A stretch of DNA of 64,000 nucleotides from Corynebacterium imitans (GTDB taxonomy: Bacteria > Actinomycetota > Actinomycetes > Mycobacteriales > Mycobacteriaceae). The notes below the pieces were generated by a model. The model was given only the letters and a program-made list of their open reading frames with translations. It did not search any database and was not told the origin of the DNA. A program made the position numbers and the translations under genes. This document shows, piece by piece, positions 10,201 through 17,466 of this stretch (position 1 is its first letter; each line of letters starts with the position of its first letter). Location of the stretch: assembly GCF_000739455.1 (NCBI RefSeq), contig NZ_CP009211.1:558001-622000 (forward strand). The letters are read 5' to 3'.

Positions 10201-13200
10201 GACCAGCGCATCGGGCGTGCCATTGGGCACGTCGGTGCCAAGGGCTGCGCCGGTGACCGCGGTGTGCGCCTGCAGCAGGGAGGCGGGGAAGTGGAAGCTG
10301 GTGCGCGCAAGCCCGAAGGGGTGCGCCGTATCCGCAGAACCCGCGATAATCGACGGCAGCTCGGTGATCGTATCGCCGGCCTCGGACACCGAGCCCACGC
10401 CGGCTAGACCTGCGAGCAGGTCGAAGACGGCCTTCGGCAGGCGCGCGTCGTCGACGACCGGCGAGGCACCGGTGTGCACGCCCTCGGGCAGGTTGATCGG
10501 GATGGTCACGTCGCGCACGTAGAAGGGTCGCTGGTCTTCCGGCAGGTCGTCCCAGTAGGAGTCGGTGTGGATGCGGATGGCCAGACCGCTGTCCCCATCG
10601 GAGGCGTCGGAGCCGTAGAAGTCGTGGACGATCTCGAAGCTCGCATCGTCCATGGTGTAGGCCGGGTTGTCCATGAGGTGCCCGTGCCAGAACAGGGTCG
10701 GGGCCGCGCGCAGGTAGTCCTCGACGCTCACGGCGTCAGCGAGGCGGGCGAAGCGGTCGGTGGGGGTGACGTCGGCGTCGAGAAGCGCCTGCGTCGTGGC
10801 GGCCTCGAAGCGGCCGAGCAGCTCTGCGACCGGCTCGTTCTTGCGGGTAATGCCGGCGACTGCGACGGGGCCGGGGATGATGCGGACCTCGTCGGCGGTA
10901 TAGCGCGGGTCTTGGGCCTGCCAGAGCGTGTCCTTGCCAAACCACATCTTCAGGTCGCCGTCGATCGCCGGGACCCACGGCATCGGCTTCGGGTAGGCGT
11001 AGTGCAGCGAGATCCACCAGGCGGCATCGCGCGGGGAGACGCGGATCTCGCAGGCCTGCGGGTAGGCCTCGATGAGGCGGGCGAGCGCCTCGTGCGGGTC
11101 CTGCGGGCCGTCGGCAAACTGGCTGACAATCTCGCCGCTGTCCTGCGGAGAAAGGCGCGCCTCGATGCGACGCAGCGTGGAGGTAAAACGGGCGTCCCAC
11201 GAGGCGTCGACGAACGGGTGCGCCAGCTCGATGAAGCGCTCGACCCACTCGGCATAGGTCATGTCCTCGATGTCGCCGAAGAACGGCTTGGAGGTCTTAG
11301 CCAGCGCGGCGATGATCTCCTCGCGGCGCTGGTGGTACTCCTCGGCGGGCATGTTGGTGATCAGGCGGGAGGCCTTGGCAAAAGAGTTGTCCAGGTCGTG
11401 GATGTCGGCGAGCAAGTGGCTTTGCGACGACGCCACGCCGTTGCGCCCCGAACCACGCGACACCCAACCACCGTTGTCCGCGGGACTGAGCCCCTTCGTG
11501 TTGACCAGCAGGTCTTTCACCGAATCGGTGGCCTTCGCCTCCTTGGTGGCCATCGCGACGGTGCCCAAGAAGACGGCGTCGACAGGCATGTGCGGCATCT
11601 CGAAGCGCTGCGCCCACGCGCCGGTGAGCAGCTCCGCGGCGCGCTCCGGCGAGTACACCCCACCCCCGACGGTAAGGATCGCGTTGTCGTGCTCGCGGAC
11701 CTGCGCATAGGTGTCCACCAGCATGTCGTCCAAGTCCACCCAGGAGTGGTGGCCGCCGGCATGCCCGTCCTCGACCATGAGGATCACCGGCACATCCGGG
11801 TTTGCCGCAGCGATCGCGACCGCGTCGCGGACCTGGGTCGGGGTGCCCGGCTTGAACGCGATGTAGGGGAAGCCGTCTTTACGTAGGCCGTCGATGATTT
11901 CGGTGGCCTCCTCGACCTCGGGGATACCTGCGGAGATGCACACGCCGTTGAAGGGTGCGCCGGCGGCACGAGCCTTGGGCACCATGCGGGTCTGGCCGAA
12001 GTGCATGTTCCACAGGAAGCGGTCGAAGAACATGGTGTTGAACTGGGCGGTGCGACCCGGCGCGAGGTGCTCGGCGAGCGTGTCGCGGTGCTCGTTGAAC
12101 ACCTCCTCGGAGTACATGCCGCCGCCGGCGAGCTCGGTCCAGTAGCCGGCGTTGGCAGCGGCGGCGACGATCTCGCCGTCCGCCGAGGTGGGCGTCATGC
12201 CGCCCAGGATGATGGGGGACAGGCCGGTGACCTGCGAGAAGCGGGTCTGGGTGTAGACCTTGCCGTCCGGCAGGCGCACCAGGCGCGGGGCGAACTTCTC
12301 ATAGGAGACCGCCTCGGGGATCTCGGTGCCCGGGGTGGCAAGCGCGTCGCGGGCACGCGCGTTATCGGCGGTGATCACGGGTACGCCGGCACCGGCGACG
12401 AGCTTCGACGTGATACCGGTGAGCGCTGCATCGAGCGAGACGACGTGCGTCGCCCCGCCGTCGAGCAGGCCGCGCACGGAGGCGGGCCAGTCGTGGCGGT
12501 CGACCAGGATGGCCTGCGCGAGCGCGCGCGGGGAGTTCTCGCCTAGATCCAGGCCGCACTGCTTTGCCCACTCGGCGGCCAGGTCGACGGCGCGGGTGTT
12601 GGCCTCGCTTGCGTGGTGGAAGGGGTAGGCAACCGGCAGCTCGTCGAAGATGGGGGTGAGCTCGGAGCCGCCGAACTCGGCTGCTTCCAGCTTGGCGTTG
12701 AAGGCCTCCGCATGCTTCTCGATGGCCTCGCGGACCTTTGCCAGCTCCGCGGGCTCGCCGGCGAGGACTGCGTGGCGCGGGCCGTTGACTACGGACAGAT
12801 ACTTCTCGTCGAGCAGGTCGGTAAGCGCCGGGACCGGGATACCGCGTACGCTGAGCATCCGCGGGGCCGTATCGCGCGCGCCATAGGCAGTCGAAGCGGC
12901 AGCGCCGAGAATGAGCGCGAAGGCGAGCGCGTGCTTCGGGTGCTTCACCGCGGACACGCCGAGCGCGCCCTGGGAATGGCCGGCGAGATCGACGTTTTCG
13001 ACCTCCAGGCCGAGGTCGCGCAGGTGCTGCATCGCCGCGAGCTGGGCGAGCACGATGCCGGGCACCGAGACCGCCGGGTGCGCGTCCATGGGCAGCGACC
13101 CGACCTTTTCGTCGGCGTTCAAGATCGCGCCGAGTCGGTCGACCGTGCCCGGCACCGCAGAGGCCAGCGGGCGGGCGACTGGGCCGGTGAGGGAAAGCGC

Positions 13201-13341
13201 GGCGTCGAGAAGCGAGCGCAGTGTCACGCGCGCGGTGGGCGAGGCGGCATCATGCAGGGCGCGCTGCCAGGGGCTTCCCTGGCCCTGGAAGATGAGTGCG
13301 GGGCGGGCGGAATTGAGTGCGGCAATGGGATTAATCGTCAT
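4267..13341 (-). CDS. fas: Type I fatty acid synthase (multidomain, single chain)
   Basis: 3024 aa, the size of corynebacterial FasA/FasB. The domains are in the usual actinobacterial order. Acetyltransferase: AGHSQG near residue 122. FMN enoyl reductase: LGGMTPTSADGE near 383. Hot-dog dehydratase: GDYNPIHSSYNAS near 1200 and LVHGMW. Malonyl/palmitoyl transferase: YAGHSLGEYTAL near 1392. An Ala/Pro/Glu-rich linker follows near 1670-1720. Carrier domain: GGVSSRRNQLLMD, the modified serine near 1760. Ketoreductase: VTGAAPGSIA near 2070. Ketosynthase: Cys in VAACATAA near 2670, plus His in VVSKHDTST and SLTGHAKAG. No phosphopantetheinyl transferase domain follows the ketosynthase, so AcpS (15123-15503) must act in trans. 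The start ATG has AAAAGGACG upstream. It lies 28 nt after accD, so the two form an operon linking malonyl-CoA supply to chain synthesis. Whether it is FasA- or FasB-type cannot be decided here. Confidence 0.97.
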   Translation of the reverse strand: MTINPIAALNSARPALIFQGQGSPWQRALHDAASPTARVTLRSLLDAALSLTGPVARPLASAVPGTVDRLGAILNADEKVGSLPMDAHPAVSVPGIVLAQLAAMQHLRDLGLEVENVDLAGHSQGALGVSAVKHPKHALAFALILGAAASTAYGARDTAPRMLSVRGIPVPALTDLLDEKYLSVVNGPRHAVLAGEPAELAKVREAIEKHAEAFNAKLEAAEFGGSELTPIFDELPVAYPFHHASEANTRAVDLAAEWAKQCGLDLGENSPRALAQAILVDRHDWPASVRGLLDGGATHVVSLDAALTGITSKLVAGAGVPVITADNARARDALATPGTEIPEAVSYEKFAPRLVRLPDGKVYTQTRFSQVTGLSPIILGGMTPTSADGEIVAAAANAGYWTELAGGGMYSEEVFNEHRDTLAEHLAPGRTAQFNTMFFDRFLWNMHFGQTRMVPKARAAGAPFNGVCISAGIPEVEEATEIIDGLRKDGFPYIAFKPGTPTQVRDAVAIAAANPDVPVILMVEDGHAGGHHSWVDLDDMLVDTYAQVREHDNAILTVGGGVYSPERAAELLTGAWAQRFEMPHMPVDAVFLGTVAMATKEAKATDSVKDLLVNTKGLSPADNGGWVSRGSGRNGVASSQSHLLADIHDLDNSFAKASRLITNMPAEEYHQRREEIIAALAKTSKPFFGDIEDMTYAEWVERFIELAHPFVDASWDARFTSTLRRIEARLSPQDSGEIVSQFADGPQDPHEALARLIEAYPQACEIRVSPRDAAWWISLHYAYPKPMPWVPAIDGDLKMWFGKDTLWQAQDPRYTADEVRIIPGPVAVAGITRKNEPVAELLGRFEAATTQALLDADVTPTDRFARLADAVSVEDYLRAAPTLFWHGHLMDNPAYTMDDASFEIVHDFYGSDASDGDSGLAIRIHTDSYWDDLPEDQRPFYVRDVTIPINLPEGVHTGASPVVDDARLPKAVFDLLAGLAGVGSVSEAGDTITELPSIIAGSADTAHPFGLARTSFHFPASLLQAHTAVTGAALGTDVPNGTPDALVGPCWPAIYTALGSAALQDGYPVIEGLLNAVHLDHLIALAPGTDLHALADGRELTVTSWCSGIEESVSGRIVTVELRIADGERDVVKQLHRFAIRGRATTSTPPSVAPEFGGVDASIEATPRSFVDRATVTAPADMTPFALVSGDYNPIHSSYNASGLVGLSAPLVHGMWLSATAQHLAGRHGRVTGWTYSMYGMVQLGDEVELTVERVGRAGIQPALEVTCRIGGEVVSRGLALLAQPATAYLYPGQGIQSEGMGVGDRAASPAAREIWRRADAHTRENLGFSIQRIVDANPTELTVRGEVFKHPDGVLHLTQFTQVALAVVAYAQTTRLRDANALATGAMYAGHSLGEYTALASLGNIFDLESVIDVVYSRGSSMGSLVPRDADGNSDYGMGALRPNMIGVSDAEVADYVAKVAADTGEFLEIVNYNIKGQQYSVAGTKRGLAVLAERAGAVHERAYVPVPGIDVPFHSRVLRSGVADFAAKLDELLPARIDVDALEHRYVPNLVARPFELTQEFIDAVRAEVPTDDRASQDALAALDPDTMDRSDVARVLLIQLLAWQFASPVRWIETQDLIFARVEQAIEVGLASAPTLTNLAKREMAVTGHHIPVVNAEANWEQVTLSDTVAAPEPEAAEEEIVEAEASAETTPADTAPAEPAPAAAAPAAAPAAAPAQPASDLPFHAADAINVLFAFQNKIRPEQITDADTIEELTGGVSSRRNQLLMDMSAELGVPAIDGAAEADVVTLRERVNTAAPSYTPFGPVLTEAIGARLRQVLGAASLAPSHVADYVTGTWALPASWVPHVEAAVLLGTREEDSVRGGTLATLPQASSKAEVATLLDAAVELVAANHNQEVAKASAAASSGGGVVDSAALDAYREEVSDTLVATARTLLDKLGVESAAADTSTDAEAAAEARNVLDTIEAELGTNWVAQVSPVFDTRRAILFDDRWAQAREDLARIATGDTGENTSRFAAERFTGTGQTIADQARWYAAHTENAPRKVLEEIAANALEAPQLEYADDVALVTGAAPGSIATALVERLLEGGATVIMTASRITQSRKEFARQLFRDHGTPGAALWLVPANLSSYRDVDALIEWIGSAQRETVGNEVKLIKPALVPTLAFPFAAPGVSGSLAEVGGNTETQARLLLWSLERTIAGLARLAQDADVPTRAHIVLPGSPNRGTFGGDGAYGEVKAALDAIVNKWHAETGWPEGVTLAQARIGWVAGTHLMGGNDVLIPAARDAGIHVWDPEEISSQLMGLASAASRAKAQQHPLDLDLTGGLADSGVSIAELAREANIEATPAQDTSTDSDAPHIKALPNVANPAQPDGSAIGKLGEVTCPLDDMIVIAGIGEVSSWGSGRTRTEAEYGIQRDGTVELTAAGVLELAWMTGLVHWAEDPTPGWYDADGQEVAEEDIADRFRDEVIARAGVRRLSDKYFLTDGGSIDLTEVFLDRDVTFSVANEAEAREFAEADPDKTRITCSDGEWQVTRLAGATAQLPRKATLSRSVAGQMPEGFDPAKWGIPAQMVDNMDRIAVWNLVTAVDAFISAGFTPAELLRAIHPADVASTQGTGIGGMESLHQVFVSRFIGEERQSDILQEALPNVVAAHVMQSLVGGYGSMIHPVAACATAAVSVEEAVDKITLGKADFVVAGGIDDVQVESLQGFGDMNATAETAKMTAQGIDDRFISRANDRRRGGFLEGEGGGTLLVVRGSLAAELGLPVHAVVAYADSFGDGAHTSIPAPGLGVLAAARGGENSRLTRSITSLGLSLDDVNVVSKHDTSTNANDPNESELHSLLWPAAGRDPHAPMYVISQKSLTGHAKAGAALFQIGGLIEVLRTGRLPQNASLDCVDPLIAPKATNLVWLRDTLDLGEGAVKAAALTSLGFGHVGALVVLAHPGVFEAALAAEGRDVEAWRARATERLRAGAGHLEAGMVGRAALFEQVHNRRFAEGHTHDSEIALLLDADARLGEDGVYPVAP

Positions 13342-13369
13342 GAATCGTCCTTTTAGGCTGGTGAGAGGT

Positions 13370-14968
13370 TTACAGCGGCATGTTGCCGTGCTTGCGGGCG
13401 GGGCGGGCGACAGTCTTGTCGCGGTAGAGACGCAGGTTCGCGGCGATCGCGTCGCGCGTCTCCGAGGGCAAGATCACCGCGTCGATGAGTCCGCGCTCGG
13501 CGGCGTTGTACGGGTTTAAGATGGTGTCCTCGTACTCGCGCTCGAAGCTGGCGATCAGCTCGTTAAGCGCCTGCTCGTCCATCCCGGACTCGCGGGCGGC
13601 CTTGATCTCCTTGCGGTTGATAAACCCGACGGCGCCGGCCGCGCCCATCACCGCGATCTGCGCGGTCGGCCACGCGAGGTTCACGTCCGCGCCCAGGCCC
13701 TTCGAGCCCATGACGCAGTACGCGCCGCCGTAGGCCTTGCGCATGGTCACGGTGATCTTCGGTACGGTCGCCTCGCCGTAGGCGTAGAGCAGCTTCGCGC
13801 CGCGGCGCAGGATGCCGCCGTACTCCTGGCCCGCGCCGGGCAAAAACCCGGGCACGTCCACCAGCATGACAATCGGGATGTTGAAGGCGTCGCACGTGCG
13901 CACGAAGCGGGCGGCCTTCTCAGAAGAGTCGATGTCCAGGCAGCCGGCGAACACCTGCGGCTGGTTCGCCACAAAGCCGACGACCTGGTCGTCAATGTGC
14001 CCGAACGCGGTGACGACGTTCTCGGCGCGCTGCTCCATGATCTCGAGGTACTCGCCGTCGTCGGCAAGCTCGGCGATGACCTCGCGCACGTCGTATGGGG
14101 TGTTGGGGGAGTCGGGGATGAGCTGATCCAGCGCCTCGCGGGGCTCGCTGCTTATCGACGCCTTCGTGTCCACCTTCTCCCGACTATTCGCCGGCAGGTA
14201 GCTCACCAGGTCCATGACCCAGTCCAGCGCCTCCTGGTCGTTTTCGGCGACGTAGTGGCAGTTGCCCGCGGTGGCCATGTGCGTCCACGCACCGCCGAGC
14301 TCCTCCTGACTGATCTCCTCGCCGGTGACGGTCTTGATCACGTCCGGGCCGGTGACAAACATCTTGGAGGTCTTGTCCACCATCACCACGAAGTCAGTGA
14401 GCGCGGGCGAGTACGCGTTGCCGCCGGCGCAGGCGCCCAGGATCACGGAGATCTGCGGCACCACGCCGCTGGCCTGCACGTTCTGGTAGAAGGTCTGGGC
14501 GATCCAGTCGAGCGAGACCGCGCCGTCCTGGATGCGCGCGCCCGCGCCCTCGTAGAGACCAATCAGCGGGCGGCCGGTGGCAATGGCCAGCTTCTGGATC
14601 TTGATCATCTTCTCGCCGTAGACCTCGCCGAGCGCGCCGCCGAAGACGGTGCCGTCCTGGGAGAAGATGCAGACCTCGCGGCCGTCGATGGTGCCCCAGC
14701 CGGTGACGATGCCGTCGGTGACCGGGCGTTTGGCGTACATGCCGAAGTCGTGGGTGCGGTGGCGGGCGAGCATGTCGGTTTCCACGAAGGATCCCTCGTC
14801 CAGGATGTAGTCGAGCCGCTCACGGGCGGTGAGTCTTCCGGCGTCGCGCACCTTGTCGTGTGCTTGCTCGCCCATGGGGGCGAGCGCTTCGGCGCGGCGG
14901 GCGCGCAGGTCGTCGAGCTTTTCTGCGGTGGTTTGTGTCGTGTGTGACATCTTCGCTGAAACTGTCAT
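13370..14968 (-). CDS. accD: Acyl-CoA carboxylase beta subunit (DtsR1/AccD-type)
   Basis: 532 aa. This is the carboxyltransferase subunit that moves CO2 from biotinyl-AccBC to acetyl- or propionyl-CoA, giving malonyl- or methylmalonyl-CoA. It resembles C. glutamicum DtsR1 along its whole length: [19 protein letters not shown] near the N-terminus, the oxyanion-hole glycines in [16 protein letters not shown] and [24 protein letters not shown] in the second half, and the characteristic end [12 protein letters not shown] chose ATG 14968 because a TATGCT hexamer on the minus strand (14976-14981) precedes it by 7 nt. A further ATG at 14980 lies inside that hexamer, and ATG 14950 is a third option. 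It is co-transcribed with fas and divergent from acpS and birA, whose products modify its partners. Confidence 0.95.
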   Translation of the reverse strand: MTVSAKMSHTTQTTAEKLDDLRARRAEALAPMGEQAHDKVRDAGRLTARERLDYILDEGSFVETDMLARHRTHDFGMYAKRPVTDGIVTGWGTIDGREVCIFSQDGTVFGGALGEVYGEKMIKIQKLAIATGRPLIGLYEGAGARIQDGAVSLDWIAQTFYQNVQASGVVPQISVILGACAGGNAYSPALTDFVVMVDKTSKMFVTGPDVIKTVTGEEISQEELGGAWTHMATAGNCHYVAENDQEALDWVMDLVSYLPANSREKVDTKASISSEPREALDQLIPDSPNTPYDVREVIAELADDGEYLEIMEQRAENVVTAFGHIDDQVVGFVANQPQVFAGCLDIDSSEKAARFVRTCDAFNIPIVMLVDVPGFLPGAGQEYGGILRRGAKLLYAYGEATVPKITVTMRKAYGGAYCVMGSKGLGADVNLAWPTAQIAVMGAAGAVGFINRKEIKAARESGMDEQALNELIASFEREYEDTILNPYNAAERGLIDAVILPSETRDAIAANLRLYRDKTVARPARKHGNMPL

Positions 14969-14975
14969 GCGGGGT

Positions 14976-15003
14976 AGCATAAGCTTTCGTGCTAATAATT
15001 AGC
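14976..15003 (-). promoter_or_regulatory. accD-fas promoter with a palindrome
   Basis: On the minus strand, TATGCT (14976-14981) is a good -10 for a leaderless accD transcript. Just upstream, 14991-15003 is a perfect inverted repeat, GCTAAT-A-ATTAGC, overlapping where the -35 would be. Corynebacterial lipid genes are known to be repressed by FasR. This palindrome is a candidate operator by position only; I have not matched it to the FasR consensus. Confidence 0.5.
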
Positions 15004-15122
15004 TATACAAAACATGAATAACCTACGCTTCGGTAGGTTTCGGGGCGCGCGCCCGCCCGTTAAGGTGGGAGAACGCCCCGCTGTGAGTTTGATCACGTTT
15101 GTGTTACGAAGGGAGGCCACGC

Positions 15123-15503
15123 GTGCACATCGGCACCGATCTCGTCCACATCCCCACCTTCCGCGCACAGCTCGCCACCCCCGGCACCACCTTCGCTCGC
15201 GCGTTTACTGACCGCGAGCTGCGCGACTGCGCGGCCAAGCCCGACCGGGACGCCTCGCTCGCCGCCCGCTGGGCCGCCAAAGAGGCCTACATCAAAGCGT
15301 GGGGATCCAGCCGCTTCGGGCTCCCGCCCGTGCTCGAGGCCATCGACTTTCGCCAGCTCGAAGTGCTTATCGACGCCTACGCGCGCCCCACCCTCGCGGT
15401 GAGTTCGCAGCTCGCTGCTGCGGGTGCACCGGCGGTCGCGTCGGTTTCGCTGAGCCACGACGGCGACTACGCCACTGCCACCTGCCTTGTCGCCACCGCT
15501 TAA
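15123..15503 (+). CDS. acpS: Holo-[acyl-carrier-protein] synthase
   Basis: 126 aa from GTG 15123, chosen because AAGGGAGG (15109-15116) sits at proper spacing; an in-frame GTG farther upstream has none. The enzyme transfers 4'-phosphopantetheine from CoA to the serine of a carrier domain. Magnesium and CoA motifs are present: HIGTDLVHIPTF at the N-terminus and the family signature RWAAKEAYIKAWG near residue 57. Its obvious client is the carrier domain of the neighbouring fas, which carries no transferase domain of its own. Its 3' end supplies the putative -10 of birA (15501-15506). Confidence 0.93.
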   Translation: MHIGTDLVHIPTFRAQLATPGTTFARAFTDRELRDCAAKPDRDASLAARWAAKEAYIKAWGSSRFGLPPVLEAIDFRQLEVLIDAYARPTLAVSSQLAAAGAPAVASVSLSHDGDYATATCLVATA

Positions 15504-15513
15504 ACTTGGCGGC

Positions 15514-16236
15514 ATGACAGTCACAGACCTTGCCCGCATTCAAGACGCCGTCGCCCCTTATTGGCCGAAGGTGCGCTACGTCGAGACCACCGGCTCCACC
15601 AACGCCGACATGGTCAAAGAAGGTGAGGCGGGCATGGTGCTCATCGCAAACGAGCAGACCGCGTCCAAGGGGCGCTTGAACCGCACGTGGGTCACACCGA
15701 AGGGCGCGCAGCTGGCCATGAGTATGGTCATCGATGCTGGTACAGACCCCAACCACTACGGCCTGCTGTCCATCGCGCCGGGCGTGGCCGTGACCGACGT
15801 CGTCCCGCAGGCGCGCCTGAAATGGCCGAACGACGTGCAGATCGGCGGCAAGAAAATCGCGGGCATCCTGTCCAACCTCGCACTGCCGAACGTGGTCGTG
15901 GGCATCGGCATTAACGTCAACTTCCGCCCCGAGCAGCTGCCCGTCGACACCGCGACCGCGCTCAACCTCGAGGGCATCGACGTCGACTTCGACGAATTCA
16001 CCATCGACATCCTGCGCGCCATGGGCCGCCGCTTGAAGCAGTGGCAGGACGGCGACCCGCAGCTGCTGAGCGACTACCGCAATGTCTGCTCCACCATCGG
16101 CCAGACCGTGCGCATGGAGCTGCACGACCGCGACGTCCACGGCGTCGTCGACGGCATCAACGAGCACGGCGAAGTCATCATCGACGGCACCGCTTACTCC
16201 GTCGGCGATGTGCATCACCTGCGCCCGAAACAGTAG
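15514..16236 (+). CDS. birA: Biotin-protein ligase, monofunctional
   Basis: 240 aa. It activates biotin with ATP and attaches it to the lysine of biotin carrier proteins such as AccBC and pyruvate carboxylase. Visible motifs are ETTGSTNADM (biotin/ATP site), the glycine-rich loop as KGRLNRTW and LKWPNDVQIGGKKIAGIL, followed by a C-terminal SH3-like domain. There is no N-terminal helix-turn-helix, so it should not act as a repressor. I chose ATG 15514 because TAAACT (15501-15506) lies 7 nt before it, as in other leaderless genes here. An in-frame ATG at 15487 would overlap acpS and lacks a ribosome-binding site. Confidence 0.93.
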   Translation: MTVTDLARIQDAVAPYWPKVRYVETTGSTNADMVKEGEAGMVLIANEQTASKGRLNRTWVTPKGAQLAMSMVIDAGTDPNHYGLLSIAPGVAVTDVVPQARLKWPNDVQIGGKKIAGILSNLALPNVVVGIGINVNFRPEQLPVDTATALNLEGIDVDFDEFTIDILRAMGRRLKQWQDGDPQLLSDYRNVCSTIGQTVRMELHDRDVHGVVDGINEHGEVIIDGTAYSVGDVHHLRPKQ

Positions 16237-16245
16237 CCTGGTCGC

Positions 16246-16701
16246 GTGTCAAAAAAGGTGCGGTTTCAAACTCACGACGGCGAGCAAGTGCTTGTCGACG
16301 TCTGCGCACCCCTTTCCACCCTCACCTTCCCTTTGATGGAGCTGATCGTGATTACGGGCGTGGCCTGGATCGCGATCGGCTGGATGGACGTGACCCCAGG
16401 CATCGACCCGGCGCTGCGCAACCTCGTCGTGGCGCTGTGGGCGCTGCTCGCCCTGTGGCGCTTCGTCGGCCCGCTGGTGGCATCGCGTCGCCGGCGCTTC
16501 ATGCTCACCGACCGCCGCATCCTCGCCCGCGGGCGCCGCGGCGCGGTCGACTCCATCCCCTTGGAGCAAATCCACTCCGCGCGCCGCGTCAAGGGCGGGA
16601 TCTCGGTGGCGGTCTACGGCTACGACCGCCCGCTGGTTTTCGAGGATGTCGGCAAGGCGCGCGCCGTCGATAAGGCGCTGCAGAAGGCGCTTAACCGTTG
16701 A
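16246..16701 (+). CDS. PH-domain membrane protein
   Basis: 151 aa with a GTG start preceded at 6 nt by TAGCCT (16234-16239). Two hydrophobic segments (LMELIVITGVAWIAIGW and LVVALWALLALWRFVGPLV) are followed by a small bacterial PH-like domain (RRRFMLTDRRILARGRRG, then IPLEQIHSARRVKGGISV). From memory, a membrane protein gene occupies the same place between birA and purK in C. glutamicum. Its function is not known. The 3' end overlaps the convergent alsD gene by 11 bp. Confidence 0.8.
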   Translation: MSKKVRFQTHDGEQVLVDVCAPLSTLTFPLMELIVITGVAWIAIGWMDVTPGIDPALRNLVVALWALLALWRFVGPLVASRRRRFMLTDRRILARGRRGAVDSIPLEQIHSARRVKGGISVAVYGYDRPLVFEDVGKARAVDKALQKALNR

Positions 16702-17443
16702 TCTGCGCGCCCTTGATCTCCGTGTCGTGCAGCTGGCTGTCCAGATCCTCCGGCGTGAGGTCGCCCTGCTGGAACTCTGCGGTGACCGGCAGGTGGAGGT
16801 CCATGTCGGTGCCGGGGCACAGCTCGATGCGGGCGTCGCGCACGGTGTAGTCGAGGACGTGGCCGCCGGAGGTGCGCGCCTCGTCGATGAAGTGCACGTG
16901 GCAGCCGGGCACGCTGATGCCCTTGGCGTAGGCCGGGGTGCGGAAGCCGCCGATGATGCCGGTGACGTTTTCGAAGTGGTGCTCGGCGTCGTCGTTAATT
17001 GCTTCGGTCATGGGGCGGTAGGGCTTTTCCTGCTTGCTCACGGTGCGGGTGACCACCTCGTCGAAGGTACCGGTGATGCGCACGGCGTAGAAGAAGTTGC
17101 GGCTGGGCTCGAGCGAGTCGATGAAGGAGGACAGTTCGCCGCGGCGCATGCCCTGCGGCGCGTCGACGGTGATGCGCGGCACGAAGTTCGTCACCACCGT
17201 AAACGGCGTGCGCTGGTCGAGGTCCGCGATACGGGCTTTGCCGTCGCTGGTGAGCTGGTAGCAGGTGCCGTCGAGGATGATCATCTCGCCGTCGAGGCCA
17301 TCGAAGGTGCCGAGCCCGAAGTTGCCTTTGGCCAGGATGTCGCCGATGGTCAGCTCGCCATCGTAGATGCCGTCGAGGAGCGCGGTCATGAGCGAGTTCT
17401 GGAAAATCGTGTGGCGCGAAACCGCCTGAGAGTTCGTGGACAT
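16691..17443 (-). CDS. alsD: Alpha-acetolactate decarboxylase
   Basis: 250 aa. It converts (S)-2-acetolactate to acetoin, diverting pyruvate-derived acetolactate from valine synthesis to a neutral product. The family is recognisable from NSLMTALLDGIYDGELTIGD, LGTFDGLDGEMIILDG and the zinc ligands in CHVHFIDE and GGHVLDY. Length matches the family (about 240-260 aa). The start ATG at 17443 is preceded at 6 nt by TACCCT on the minus strand (17450-17455), overlapping the -10 of divergent purK. It is out of place among purine and biotin genes, which suggests insertion. Acetoin could feed the butanediol-dehydrogenase-like gene at 2290-3361, which is currently frameshifted, so acetoin would be the expected end product unless another reductase exists. 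Confidence 0.93.
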   Translation of the reverse strand: MSTNSQAVSRHTIFQNSLMTALLDGIYDGELTIGDILAKGNFGLGTFDGLDGEMIILDGTCYQLTSDGKARIADLDQRTPFTVVTNFVPRITVDAPQGMRRGELSSFIDSLEPSRNFFYAVRITGTFDEVVTRTVSKQEKPYRPMTEAINDDAEHHFENVTGIIGGFRTPAYAKGISVPGCHVHFIDEARTSGGHVLDYTVRDARIELCPGTDMDLHLPVTAEFQQGDLTPEDLDSQLHDTEIKGAQING

Positions 17444-17466
17444 AGCACCAGGGTAAGGTGTGGTGT
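17444..17466. promoter_or_regulatory. 23-bp divergent promoter for alsD and purK
   Basis: The whole gap between the two start codons is 23 bp. AGGGTA (17450-17455) is TACCCT for alsD with a 6-nt spacer. TAAGGT (17454-17459) serves purK with a 7-nt spacer. The two hexamers share two bases. Both mRNAs would be leaderless, and each -35 region would lie inside the other gene. Confidence 0.55.

Noticed and set aside
4996..11886. Several 400-700-aa open frames antisense to fas
   Set aside because: They have low-complexity Gly/Ala/Arg/Val/Asp composition, no starts with ribosome sites, and lie wholly within confident fas domains.
15487..15513. ATG 15487 as the birA start
   Set aside because: It overlaps acpS without a ribosome site and adds nine non-conserved residues.
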